NCBI GenBank assembly: GCA_965233665.1
Contig: CBDDTG010000069.1
Coordinates: 124,001 to 188,000 of the forward strand
Source: Bacterioplanes sp965233665
GTDB taxonomy: Bacteria; Pseudomonadota; Gammaproteobacteria; Pseudomonadales; Oceanobacteraceae
Reading direction: 5' to 3'
Length of the DNA: 64,000 nucleotides
A program made the position numbers and the translations under genes. The stretch's first letter is position 1. The number at the start of each line of letters is the position of its first letter. Shown here in pieces: positions 1-8,030 of this stretch. Under the pieces are notes generated by a model that made no database searches, had not been told where the DNA came from, and was given only the letters and a program-made list of their open reading frames with translations.

Positions 1-444
1 CAAGCCTTCGAATTGACCGGTAAAGCCGCCGTCTCCCCGTACCAGCCGAATCAGTTCTGCATCATTGACGCCCAGAAATACCACCGGCGTGTTGGGCAGC
101 TGTGTGCGGGCATGGTCATGCACCAAGCGCAGGGCGTTGTCATCGACGGTCATGATCAAATCGTAAGTGGATAATGACCGCCGCCGCTGCAGCAGTTCGA
201 GTGCTTGCTTCAGGTAAGCGGGCTGATTGTTGTGCTTGCTGTATAAAAACTCGACGTACAGCTGCAGCGGGCGCTTGGATTCTTGCTCCAGCGTTTGGCG
301 TACGGTGTCGATGATGAGGTGACTGGTGGGAAACAGCGGGTCGTAGGACAGCAGCAATAACACCCGCTGTGGCTCGGGTTGAGCATGAACCGGCATATTG
401 AATAGCAGCCACAGTGTGGCTGCTAAAAACAAGGTTGAACGCAT
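1..444 (-). CDS. Periplasmic ABC-type substrate-binding domain protein, N-terminal part (sensor kinase or GGDEF protein likely)
   Basis: Only the first 148 codons are inside the window; the gene runs off the left edge. The ATG at 444 opens a clear signal peptide (charged MRS, a hydrophobic stretch rich in Leu and Ala, then VHAQ at about residue 20-22). The mature part reads RVLLLLSYDPLFPTSHLI, then a stretch with YDLIMTVDDNALRLV and PVVFLGVND. This is the pattern of the periplasmic 'ABC transporter substrate-binding' family (PF04392-like) that often forms the sensor half of membrane histidine kinases or diguanylate cyclases. The gene lies downstream of parE on the same strand with 33 bp between them. 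The output domain lies outside the window, so the signalling role is inferred. Confidence 0.6.
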   Translation of the reverse strand, partial: MRSTLFLAATLWLLFNMPVHAQPEPQRVLLLLSYDPLFPTSHLIIDTVRQTLEQESKRPLQLYVEFLYSKHNNQPAYLKQALELLQRRRSLSTYDLIMTVDDNALRLVHDHARTQLPNTPVVFLGVNDAELIRLVRGDGGFTGQFEGL

Positions 445-477
445 CCCCGTGACATCCTGTGGTGGAGTGCGTCTGCG

Positions 478-2367
478 TTAGACAATCTCCACTTCGTTTC
501 CGCGATGTTCCAGCCAACCTTTACGGTCACTGGCGCGTTTTTTGGCAAGCAGCATATCCATTAATTCGTCGGTGCCGTCTTCTGGGTCGAGGGTCAACTG
601 CACCAAGCGGCGAGTATTCGGGTCCATGGTGGTTTCACGCAGTTGCATGGGGTTCATCTCACCCAAGCCTTTAAAGCGCTGTACATTGACCTTGCCGCGT
701 TTTTTCTCCGCCTTGATGCGCTCCAGTATGCCCTGCTTCTCGCCATCGTCCAATGCGTAAAACACCTCCTTACCGACATCAATACGGTACAAAGGTGGCA
801 TCGCCACATACACGTGGCCTTGCTGCACCAGCGGGCGGAAATGGCGTAGGAACAACGCACAAATCAGCGTCGCAATGTGCAAGCCATCGGAGTCGGCGTC
901 GGCGAGAATACAAATTTTGCTGTAGCGCAGCCCGGTGAGGTCTGAGCTTGCTGGGTCGATGCCCAACGCAATGGCAATATCGTGCACTTCTTGCGAAGCC
1001 AAGATTTCACCTGAGTCGACTTCCCAGGTGTTCAGAATTTTACCGCGCAGCGGCATGATGGCTTGGAACTCACGATCGCGAGCTTGCTTGGCACTGCCGC
1101 CGGCGGAGTCGCCTTCCACCAAAAACAGCTCAGCGTGGCTGCTGTCTTGGTTGGTACAGTCTGCCAGCTTGCCTGGCAGCGCCGGCCCTTGGGTCACTTT
1201 TTTGCGCGCCACCTTTTTGGCTTTGCGCAGCCGGCTTTGCGCTGAGTTGATCGCCAGCTCGGCAATTTGCTCGGCTTCGGCGGTGTGCTGGTTAAGCCAC
1301 AGCGCAAAGGCGTCTTTGACGACGCCGGAAATAAAGGCCGATGCTTCGCGCGATGACAACCGTTCTTTGGTTTGGCCGGCAAACTGAGGGTCGGCGAGCT
1401 TAGCCGAAAGTACGTAAGAGCAGCGCTCCCAAATATCATCAGGCGTCAGCTTGATGCCGCGTGGCAGCAAGTTGCGGAACTCGCAAAACTCGCGCAGCGC
1501 GTCGAGCAAGCCGGAGCGAAAGCCGTTGACGTGGGTGCCGCCTTGGGCCGTCGGAATGAGGTTGACGTAGCTTTCTTGCAGCAGCTCACCGCCTTCTGGC
1601 AGCCAGTGCACTGCCCAATCGACGCCCTCGGTGTCGCCCAGCATGGAGCCGGTGAAAGGCTCGGCTGGCAATACGCTTTCGCCACTGGCGCTGATGCGCA
1701 GGTAATCGGTAAGGCCATCCTCGTAATACCATTCGGCACTGTCTTCGGCATTGGGGGCATGAAACTTAATGCGCAGGCCCGGGCACAGCACCGCTTTGGC
1801 GCGCAGGTTGTGCTTCAAGCGCGGAATGGAAAACTTGGATGAATCGAAATACTGCGGATCGGGCAAAAAGCGCACGCTGGTGCCGGTGCGACGCTTACCA
1901 CAGCTTTCGACCACTTCCAGATCCAGTGCTTTGTGGCCATCTTTAAAGCCAATACGCTGCACTTCACCGCCACGCCAGATTTTCACTTCCAGCATTTTCG
2001 ATAAGGCGTTCACCACCGACACGCCGACACCATGCAGACCGCCAGAAAAGCGATAGTTGTCGTTCGAGAACTTACCGCCCGCATGCAAGCGGGTCAGGAT
2101 CAACTCGACACCAGAAACGCCGTGCTCGGGGTGAAGGTCGGTGGGCATGCCGCGGCCGTCGTCCTGCACCGTCATTGAGCCATCGCTGTGCAAAGTGACG
2201 TCAATGGTGCTGGCATGACCGGCAAGGGCCTCATCCACCGAGTTGTCGATCACCTCTTGGGCAAGGTGATTAGGGCGGGTGGTATCTGTATACATACCCG
2301 GGCGCTTGCGCACCGGGTCAAGACCGCTCAGAACTTCAATCGATTGCGCGGTATATTGCTGTGACAT
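478..2367 (-). CDS. parE: DNA topoisomerase IV subunit B (ParE)
   Basis: ParE is the ATPase subunit of topoisomerase IV, which decatenates daughter chromosomes together with ParC. The 629-residue length matches the family. A GHKL ATPase domain comes first (NSVDEA near residue 42, DDGRGMP near 69, GGLHGVGVSVVNALS near 110). It is followed by the transducer domain and a TOPRIM domain (LVEGDSAGGSAK near 417, DADSDG further on, IMPLRGKILN between them). The C-terminus has the short type IIA tail (RRLVQLTLDPEDG) and no long GyrB-type insertion, which supports ParE over GyrB. The start MSQQYTAQSIEVLSGLDPVRKRPGMY is the usual family N-terminus. It heads the minus-strand block that includes yqiA and cpdA upstream, the classical neighbours of parE. 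Confidence 0.97.
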   Translation of the reverse strand: MSQQYTAQSIEVLSGLDPVRKRPGMYTDTTRPNHLAQEVIDNSVDEALAGHASTIDVTLHSDGSMTVQDDGRGMPTDLHPEHGVSGVELILTRLHAGGKFSNDNYRFSGGLHGVGVSVVNALSKMLEVKIWRGGEVQRIGFKDGHKALDLEVVESCGKRRTGTSVRFLPDPQYFDSSKFSIPRLKHNLRAKAVLCPGLRIKFHAPNAEDSAEWYYEDGLTDYLRISASGESVLPAEPFTGSMLGDTEGVDWAVHWLPEGGELLQESYVNLIPTAQGGTHVNGFRSGLLDALREFCEFRNLLPRGIKLTPDDIWERCSYVLSAKLADPQFAGQTKERLSSREASAFISGVVKDAFALWLNQHTAEAEQIAELAINSAQSRLRKAKKVARKKVTQGPALPGKLADCTNQDSSHAELFLVEGDSAGGSAKQARDREFQAIMPLRGKILNTWEVDSGEILASQEVHDIAIALGIDPASSDLTGLRYSKICILADADSDGLHIATLICALFLRHFRPLVQQGHVYVAMPPLYRIDVGKEVFYALDDGEKQGILERIKAEKKRGKVNVQRFKGLGEMNPMQLRETTMDPNTRRLVQLTLDPEDGTDELMDMLLAKKRASDRKGWLEHRGNEVEIV

Positions 2368-2447
2368 AGCAACCTCAGGCCGTGACAGGCCGCTTTGCTT
2401 GTTGCAACGCGGCGGAATAACTGATGGTTGGCGAGTATAACGACGCC

Positions 2448-3056
2448 CTAGCGGCTGGCAAACTGCATCAGCATCGACAAGCGTTGCTCGAAGTGCTGAA
2501 AGCTGTGATCACCGCCGCCTTCCAGCCAAGCAGGACAGTTGCGGTAGTAGTCGGCGGCCTGGCGGTAATCTAGGGTTTCATCGCCCGTTTGCAGCAGTAG
2601 CAATAAACGTTGCGGATCAGATACCGTCGGGCAGTACAGCTGCAGCAGCTGGGCGATGTGGTCATGGGTCAGTTCATGCACTTCGCCGGTGTGATAGTGC
2701 GTGTTCGGACCTAGGTAGTCATCTAACAGTTCGTAGGGGCGTACTGCTGGGTTAATGAGGGCAGCGTGTACGTCGTAATGCTGTGCCAGCCAAGTGGCGT
2801 AAAAGCCGCCGAGGGAGCTGCCAATGATTAATATTGGCAAGTCACGAGCCCCGGCATTGGGGCGATACAGGCTCATCAGGCGTTGCAGCTCTTGCTCCGC
2901 GGTGTCGATGGCATGTTTAGGTTCAAATGGCAGTTGCGGCACGCTCAAGCGCTCGGGGCAGCCATGTTGACGATAATAATCATGCACTTGCTGTGCTTTA
3001 AGCGATTGCGGTGAACTGAGAAATCCGTGCAAATACAGGCAGGCGGGTAGACTCAC
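2448..3056 (-). CDS. yqiA: Esterase YqiA (alpha/beta hydrolase)
   Basis: This 202-residue alpha/beta hydrolase of the YqiA family (UPF0227) hydrolyses short acyl esters in vitro; its physiological substrate is unclear. The N-terminus CLYLHGFLSSPQS forms the first strand and oxyanion region. The nucleophile elbow is GSSLGGFYA near residue 79. The late motif LLLLQTGDETLDY gives the acid, and GGDHSFQHFE near residue 183 gives the histidine. The ATG at 3056 directly abuts the end of cpdA, so the two are almost certainly translated from one mRNA. The order cpdA-yqiA-parE is conserved in gammaproteobacteria. Confidence 0.93.
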   Translation of the reverse strand: MSLPACLYLHGFLSSPQSLKAQQVHDYYRQHGCPERLSVPQLPFEPKHAIDTAEQELQRLMSLYRPNAGARDLPILIIGSSLGGFYATWLAQHYDVHAALINPAVRPYELLDDYLGPNTHYHTGEVHELTHDHIAQLLQLYCPTVSDPQRLLLLLQTGDETLDYRQAADYYRNCPAWLEGGGDHSFQHFEQRLSMLMQFASR

Positions 3057-3875
3057 TCAATATCCTTTGACTGAATAATCCACTTCAAAATGAATGCCTT
3101 CGACACGGCTGATGCCGGTATCCAGGCGACCGTCAGCGTGGAGCTCTAACCAGCGATAACCTGGGGCTTGGGTATCGACAGAAAAATCCTCGGAGCCGGG
3201 TTCAAACTGCACGCAAGTCGAGGGCGTTGACAGCAAACGCACACCATTGCGCATTTGATCGCTTTCCTGATGAACATGGCCCCACAGCAAGCATCGCACA
3301 TTGGCGTGGCGATCTACCACTTCCAGCAGCTGATCGGCATTGCGAATGCCAATTTTATCGATCCAACGGCTGCCCATATCGACTGGGTGGTGATGAAAGG
3401 TCACCAAGGTGTGTAAATCCGGGCGCTCGCTGAGCGTTTGGTCCAGAAAATCGAGTTCGGCCTGGCTGATGCGGCCAAACACTTTGCCAGGGACTTGGCT
3501 GTTAATCAGGATGATTTGCCAATGTGCCGCGCGAATAACACGGGTTAAGTGATCGCCGGGGATGTCTGCGCGCTGCATCGCGGCGCGTTCGTCATGATTG
3601 CCCGCCAACCAGAACGACGGCGCACTGAAATCGTCCAGTGCCGTGCGTAAATGCTGATAAGAGCGTTCAGAGCCGTCTTGGGAAAGGTCACCGGTGACTA
3701 GGATGGCGTCGATGTCTTGCTGCTCCTGGCGCACTGTATCCAGCACGCAGCTCAAACTGTGCAGGGTTTGCATACCCAACAGGTGGCCGTCCTCGGGTTC
3801 GTTGAGGTGGGTGTCGGTAATCTGAACCAATCTTAATGAGCCCGACTGCTGTAGCGTATACAAGCGGCACCTCAT
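3057..3875 (-). CDS. cpdA: 3',5'-cyclic-AMP phosphodiesterase CpdA
   Basis: CpdA is a metallophosphoesterase that lowers cAMP and so tunes CRP-dependent genes. Calcineurin-type metal motifs are visible in order: ITDTHLN (D-x-H) near residue 20, VTGDLSQDGS (G-D) near 62, LAGNHDER (GNHD/E) near 95, VTFHHHPVD near 162 and LWGHVHQE (GHxH) near 201. The 272-residue length fits the family. The ATG at 3875 has a poor ribosome site. A TTG 12 nt later, at 3863, has GAGG six bases upstream, so translation may begin there; both give a full enzymatic domain. The stop abuts the yqiA start. Confidence 0.94.
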   Translation of the reverse strand: MRCRLYTLQQSGSLRLVQITDTHLNEPEDGHLLGMQTLHSLSCVLDTVRQEQQDIDAILVTGDLSQDGSERSYQHLRTALDDFSAPSFWLAGNHDERAAMQRADIPGDHLTRVIRAAHWQIILINSQVPGKVFGRISQAELDFLDQTLSERPDLHTLVTFHHHPVDMGSRWIDKIGIRNADQLLEVVDRHANVRCLLWGHVHQESDQMRNGVRLLSTPSTCVQFEPGSEDFSVDTQAPGYRWLELHADGRLDTGISRVEGIHFEVDYSVKGY

Positions 3876-3938
3876 CCCTTAGTGAAAATGTAACTTTACC
3901 TGCGCCAGCGCTTACCCTGTGAGACCAAAGTCACAAAC

Positions 3939-4379
3939 TCACGGTGCCGGAGCAAACTGTATAGCACTGTGCGCCAGTCCGTGCCGCAAACAATGGTCAA
4001 GCCACTCTGCCAGAAAGCGGTTGATTTGCCACTTTTCGTCTGGCTGCAGCATGCGCTGATTGGGATAAGTATAGCGGCCCTCAAAGCGATGCTGATTTTG
4101 AAAGCGAATGACTTCTGCCATGCCGGCATCGTGATACAAGCGCACCTTCATTTGTGGTGGCAGCAACCATTGACTGCCGCCTTGCTGGCGCACATCCAAC
4201 ATACTGGTGTAGGGATGCTCTTCTTCGATCAAGATTTGCACCTGACTTAGCCCTGGCTCCAGCACAAAGGCGCGACAGTCCCCCTCGCCAGCACCGGCCA
4301 GCAAACGCTGTAATCGCAAGTAATTGCTTTCACACTGAGCACCCAGTTGCTTCAGGTCGGGGACATAGCGTTTGCGCAT
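3939..4379 (-). CDS. yqiB: DUF1249 family protein YqiB
   Basis: This 146-residue protein of the DUF1249 (YqiB) family has no known function but is conserved in this position next to cpdA and nudF. The N-terminus MRKRYVPDLKQLGAQCESNYLRL and the core RFEGRYTYPNQRMLQPDEKWQINRFLAEWL are typical of the family. No signal peptide or membrane helix is present, so it should be cytoplasmic. AGGAG lies about ten bases before the ATG at 4379. It sits between nudF and cpdA on the same strand with gaps of about 55-60 bp, consistent with one operon. Confidence 0.88.
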   Translation of the reverse strand: MRKRYVPDLKQLGAQCESNYLRLQRLLAGAGEGDCRAFVLEPGLSQVQILIEEEHPYTSMLDVRQQGGSQWLLPPQMKVRLYHDAGMAEVIRFQNQHRFEGRYTYPNQRMLQPDEKWQINRFLAEWLDHCLRHGLAHSAIQFAPAP

Positions 4380-4434
4380 AGCATCAAGTCTCCTGTGAAG
4401 GGCGCAGGTTAACGGGGTTAGCTGGTGCTGCCAA

Positions 4435-5058
4435 TCAGCACGTCAGTTCTGACAGTAGGCGCTCCTGATTCAAGCGCAACCACTGCAGAGCAATGATGGT
4501 AGCGGCATTGTTGATGGTGCCGTCTTCTAATGCTTGCCAAGCCTGATCAAGGCTGAGCGTGACCAGACGAATATCTTCATGTTCCTCATCTAGGCCGTGC
4601 ACGCCACCGATGGCACTGCTATCCACCAGGCCACAGTAAAGCACGACTTTTTCATCGCATCCGCCTGGTGACACCCAATAGTCGCAAATCGGGATCAGCT
4701 GGTAAAACTCGCAACCGGCTTCCTCGGCAGTTTCGCGTTGGGCAACATCGGCATAGTTTTCTCCTTCTTCGACCATGCCGGCGACCAGCTCAAGCAGCCA
4801 TGGAGAGCGTTGATCTTGCAGTGCGCCCACACGAAACTGCTCAGTCAACACCACTTGCTGGCGCTGTGGATCCAACAGCAGCACACACACGGCTTCGCCA
4901 CGGCGAAAAAGCTCGCGTTGAAAAGGGCCTAGCCATTCGCCATTGAAGCGACGATGGCGCAGGGTTAATTGCTCGATGGTAAAAAAGCCATTAAAAGCGA
5001 CCTGGCGCTCCACCAGTTCAACATCCTGGTGCGTATAAGGGGCTGGGAGAAAGGACAT
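4435..5058 (-). CDS. nudF: ADP-ribose pyrophosphatase (Nudix hydrolase NudF)
   Basis: NudF cleaves ADP-ribose to AMP and ribose 5-phosphate. The Nudix box is complete: a glycine at GMVEEGE, then RETAEEAGCEF (REx2EExG) about residues 95-117. The proline-rich N-terminus (MSFLPAPYTHQDVELVE) and the acidic DEEHEDIRLVTLSLD segment are usual for the NudF subgroup. I choose the ATG at 5058, giving 207 residues, because AGGAA lies about ten bases upstream; an in-frame start at 5109 would add 17 residues that do not resemble the family. It is transcribed away from tolC. Confidence 0.93.
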   Translation of the reverse strand: MSFLPAPYTHQDVELVERQVAFNGFFTIEQLTLRHRRFNGEWLGPFQRELFRRGEAVCVLLLDPQRQQVVLTEQFRVGALQDQRSPWLLELVAGMVEEGENYADVAQRETAEEAGCEFYQLIPICDYWVSPGGCDEKVVLYCGLVDSSAIGGVHGLDEEHEDIRLVTLSLDQAWQALEDGTINNAATIIALQWLRLNQERLLSELTC

Positions 5059-5140
5059 GTAATTCAATATTCCTGTATTTGCATGGTTGAGCCCTTGTTT
5101 AAATCTCACTCAGTTGGGCGTGGACAGTCGTTGATGTGAT

Positions 5141-5178
5141 GTTTACGCTGTAAACCTGACGCTGTGTTCCTCACAGCG
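5141..5178. repeat. Two short inverted repeats in the nudF-tolC divergent promoter region
   Basis: Two back-to-back palindromes lie between the divergent starts. GTTTAC and GTAAAC flank a few bases near 5141-5155. A 7-bp stem CGCTGTG (5160-5166) and CACAGCG (5172-5178) has a 5-nt loop. The first is preceded by TGTGAT, which resembles half of a CRP site, but the match is partial. They may be operators or the 5' ends of leader hairpins. Confidence 0.4.
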
Positions 5179-5211
5179 GCACAATAGCGGCGCTTAAGCG
5201 CTTTTTTTTTC

Positions 5212-5220
5212 TGCTATGAT
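5212..5220 (+). promoter_or_regulatory. Extended -10 promoter element of tolC
   Basis: TG-C-TATGAT forms an extended -10 box (TG at 5212-5213, hexamer at 5215-5220), 41 bases before the tolC ATG. No good -35 hexamer is found 17 bp upstream (GCTTAA), as is common for extended -10 promoters. A run of nine T residues immediately precedes it. Confidence 0.5.
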
Positions 5221-5261
5221 CCGGCGCAACGGACTGAACCTAACCGAGTAAGGCACCCTGT

Positions 5262-6614
5262 ATGAAAAAATTGCTTGCCCTGTCGACGGCCATGTTAATG
5301 GCTGGAATGGCGAATGCCACTGATCTGAGCACCATTTACCAGCGTGCTGTTGCCAACGATGCCGAAGTTGCGGCTGCCCGAGCGACGCGTGAAGCCAATG
5401 GTTATAACGTGATGGTGGCGCGTGGTGGGCTATTGCCGCAAGCGAAACTGTCATACAGCAAAACCAAGTTTGATAGCGAAAGTGAGCAGTTCATTTCAAG
5501 CCAAAGCGGTCAGCCGGGCTCCGGTGAGGGCGTTTATGTCGACGTCGATAGTGACTACACCCTTGATAACTTGTCGATCGAAGCGTCGCAAGCTTTGTTC
5601 GATCTAAACAGCTGGTACACCTATCAGTCGGCCTTAGCTGGTGACGATGCTGCGGGCTACCAGTTGCAGTTGGCGGAGCAAGACCTACTGCTGCGCACTG
5701 CCAAAGCCTACTTCGACGTACTGCGTGCGCAAGAAAACCTGTCCACAGCACAAGCAGAAGAAAAAGCCGTTGGCCGTTCATTAGAGCAAACTAAACAGCG
5801 CTTCGAGGTCGGTTTGATTGCGGTAACGGAAGTGCTCGAAGCGCAAGCCACTTACGATCTCACCGCGGTGAATCTGATTGGCCAAGAAGCCGCGTTGGAT
5901 ATTAGCTATGAAGCCTTGGAAGTATTAACCGGCGAGCGCTACAGCGACGTGGCTCCTTTGCGCGATGACGTACAAATGCAGATGCCTGCCCCCACCGATG
6001 TGACCGATTGGGTCTCCAGCGGTTTAGAAAAGTATGCTGGCATTCGCTTAGCCCTGGCTAACAAAGAGAGCGTGCGACTGCAGCGCAATGCGACGCGCTC
6101 TAATCATTTGCCTACGGTGTCGCTGGTGGCCAGCTACACCGATGCGGATCAGCCATCTGCTGCAGATCCAACGGAAAGCACCACTAAGGCTATTGGTGTG
6201 CAGCTGTCGGTACCGCTGTTGGCCGGTGGCTCGTTATACGGTCAAAGTAAACAGGCTGCTAGCCAGCTTGCTGCGGCCGATTACCAGCTGGAAAGCCAGC
6301 GTCGCCAAGCCAAGCAAAACATTCGTAGCTTGTTCCGTCAGGTGCAAACCGATGTGCGTAACGTCAATGCTCGCAAGCAAGCCATCGCTTCGGCAGAAAG
6401 TGCGCTTGAAGCGACGGAAACCGGCTATGAAGTGGGAACGCGCAACATCGTCGAAGTGTTGGATGCACAGCGCAACCTGTTCAGCGCTAAGCGTGACTAC
6501 GCCAACGCTCGTTACGATTACATCATCAACTTGCTGAATCTGAAGTTCTACGCCGGCACCTTAAATGAAGGTGACATTGCTCAACTGAATGGCTGGCTGC
6601 AAACTCAGGCTTAA
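5262..6614 (+). CDS. tolC: Outer-membrane efflux channel TolC
   Basis: TolC is the trimeric outer-membrane exit duct for RND efflux pumps and type I secretion. The 450-residue product begins with a signal peptide (MKKLLALSTAMLMAGMANA). It then shows the two OEP repeats: DLSTIYQRAVANDAEVAAARA opening the first and YAGIRLALANKESVRLQRNATRSNHLPTVSLVAS opening the second. The long helical parts are rich in Ala and Gln. The end TGYEVGTRNIVEVLDAQRNLFSAKRDYANARYDYI is the TolC hallmark. It is monocistronic here, with an extended -10 promoter upstream and a convergent hairpin terminator shared with waaA. The inner-membrane pump partners are not in the window. Confidence 0.95.
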   Translation: MKKLLALSTAMLMAGMANATDLSTIYQRAVANDAEVAAARATREANGYNVMVARGGLLPQAKLSYSKTKFDSESEQFISSQSGQPGSGEGVYVDVDSDYTLDNLSIEASQALFDLNSWYTYQSALAGDDAAGYQLQLAEQDLLLRTAKAYFDVLRAQENLSTAQAEEKAVGRSLEQTKQRFEVGLIAVTEVLEAQATYDLTAVNLIGQEAALDISYEALEVLTGERYSDVAPLRDDVQMQMPAPTDVTDWVSSGLEKYAGIRLALANKESVRLQRNATRSNHLPTVSLVASYTDADQPSAADPTESTTKAIGVQLSVPLLAGGSLYGQSKQAASQLAAADYQLESQRRQAKQNIRSLFRQVQTDVRNVNARKQAIASAESALEATETGYEVGTRNIVEVLDAQRNLFSAKRDYANARYDYIINLLNLKFYAGTLNEGDIAQLNGWLQTQA

Positions 6615-6629
6615 TAGCAATCAAGTCAA

Positions 6630-6656
6630 AGCTGCTGCACTAGCGATGCAGCAGCT
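6630..6656. terminator. Convergent hairpin between tolC and waaA
   Basis: A perfect 10-bp stem (6630-6639 with 6647-6656) has a 7-nt loop and lies between the facing ends of tolC and waaA, covering the waaA stop codon. There is no clear T tract on either side, so termination strength is uncertain, but position and symmetry suggest a bidirectional terminator. Confidence 0.55.
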
Positions 6657-7908
6657 GCCCTACAATCTCTACCAGGCGCCGCACTGCGCCGCGATTATCA
6701 TCCACAGTTTGTTTGCCCGCGTGCCCCATGCTTGCACGCTGTTGTGGCTGATTTAACAAGTCTGCCAACTGTTGTGGCCACTGCTGATCATCACTTTCCA
6801 ACACCTGCAATGCACCCGCTTGTTTTAACGTCGCAACGATGCTGGCGAAGTTGGTGTAATGTGGGCCACACACTGTCGCTTTGCCAAGTGCCGCCGGCTC
6901 AATTGGGTTGTGACCGCCATGCTCAATCAAACTGCCACCCATGACCACCAAATCGGCTGCCGCCAACAGCGTCAGCATTTCGCCCATGCTGTCGGCCACA
7001 TAGACCTGGGTTAACTCCGACGCGGCACCTTTGCTGCGACGCTGTAATTTAAGGTTGCGGGCATAAACGGCATTGGCAACGGCATCAAAGCGTTCAGGGT
7101 GGCGCGGGATCAACATCAGCAGCAGCCCAGGGCATTGGGCGGCAAGCTGTGGGTACATATCTAACAGCTGTTCATCTTCACCTGGGTGGCTGGAAGCCAG
7201 CGCCAACACCGGACGCCGCGCCCCCCATTGCTGGCGCAACTGCTCGCCGTATTGCAGGTGCTCTGGGCCGACTTGAACGTCAAACTTCACACTGCCGATG
7301 ACTTCCAAGCGATCCGCTGGCAACCCGAGATCAACAAAGCGCTGACCGTCGGTGGCGTTTTGCGCGGCGACCAGAGTGAGCTGCTGCAGCATGGGCTGGG
7401 TGAGTGCGGCGAAGCGTTCGTAGCCTTGTTTTGACTTTTCGGACAGCCTGGCATTGGCCAATATCACTGGCAACTGCCGTTGCTCGCAAGCATGCAGCAA
7501 GTTGGGCCACAGCTCGGTTTCCATCACCACCAGCAAACCAGGGTTTAAAGTGCGGAAAAAGCGTTGCCAGAAGGCAGGCACGTCGTAAGGCAAGAACATG
7601 TGATAAACGCGATCACCAAACAAGCGCTTGACCTGCTCAGAGCCGGTGGGCGTGGTGGTGGTGACAATGATGGGCACGGATGGGTGACGCTGCTGGAACT
7701 CTTTGATCCAGGGCGCGGCGGCGAGGGTTTCACCGACGGAAACCGCATGCACCCAGAGGCCATTGGCCACTGGGCGGTGCGGCAAAAAGCCAAAGCGCTC
7801 ACGCCAACGCAGGCGATAACCCGGATTCAAACGCCCGCGCCACCACAGGCGAGCCAGCATAACAGGGAGTAAACAGGTATAAACAATCGTGTATAAAGTG
7901 CGCGCCAC
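6640..7908 (-). CDS. waaA: 3-deoxy-D-manno-octulosonic acid transferase WaaA (KdtA)
   Basis: WaaA adds Kdo to lipid IVA on the cytoplasmic face of the inner membrane. It has 422 residues, near the usual 425. The N-terminal membrane anchor is LYTIVYTCLLPVMLARLWWRG. The GT30 domain follows: LWVHAVSVGETLAAAPWI near residue 50, the Glu in VMETELWPNLL near 127, and the donor-binding C-domain with VYVADSMGEMLTLLAAADLVVMGGSLIEHGGHNPIEPAALGK near 300-345. One or two Kdo additions cannot be told from sequence. It is divergent from hldE, so inner-core genes lie on both strands here. Confidence 0.95.
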   Translation of the reverse strand: MARTLYTIVYTCLLPVMLARLWWRGRLNPGYRLRWRERFGFLPHRPVANGLWVHAVSVGETLAAAPWIKEFQQRHPSVPIIVTTTTPTGSEQVKRLFGDRVYHMFLPYDVPAFWQRFFRTLNPGLLVVMETELWPNLLHACEQRQLPVILANARLSEKSKQGYERFAALTQPMLQQLTLVAAQNATDGQRFVDLGLPADRLEVIGSVKFDVQVGPEHLQYGEQLRQQWGARRPVLALASSHPGEDEQLLDMYPQLAAQCPGLLLMLIPRHPERFDAVANAVYARNLKLQRRSKGAASELTQVYVADSMGEMLTLLAAADLVVMGGSLIEHGGHNPIEPAALGKATVCGPHYTNFASIVATLKQAGALQVLESDDQQWPQQLADLLNQPQQRASMGHAGKQTVDDNRGAVRRLVEIVGQLLHR

Positions 7909-8030
7909 AGGCTATCCGAACCAAGCAAACCAAGAGAATTCACCCGACCAGCGGGCCGGCGCATAGTAGCACAATCGCTGTAACCAATATGCTAGACTGC
8001 CGCGCTCAGAATCAGGCTGTGACTGTAACC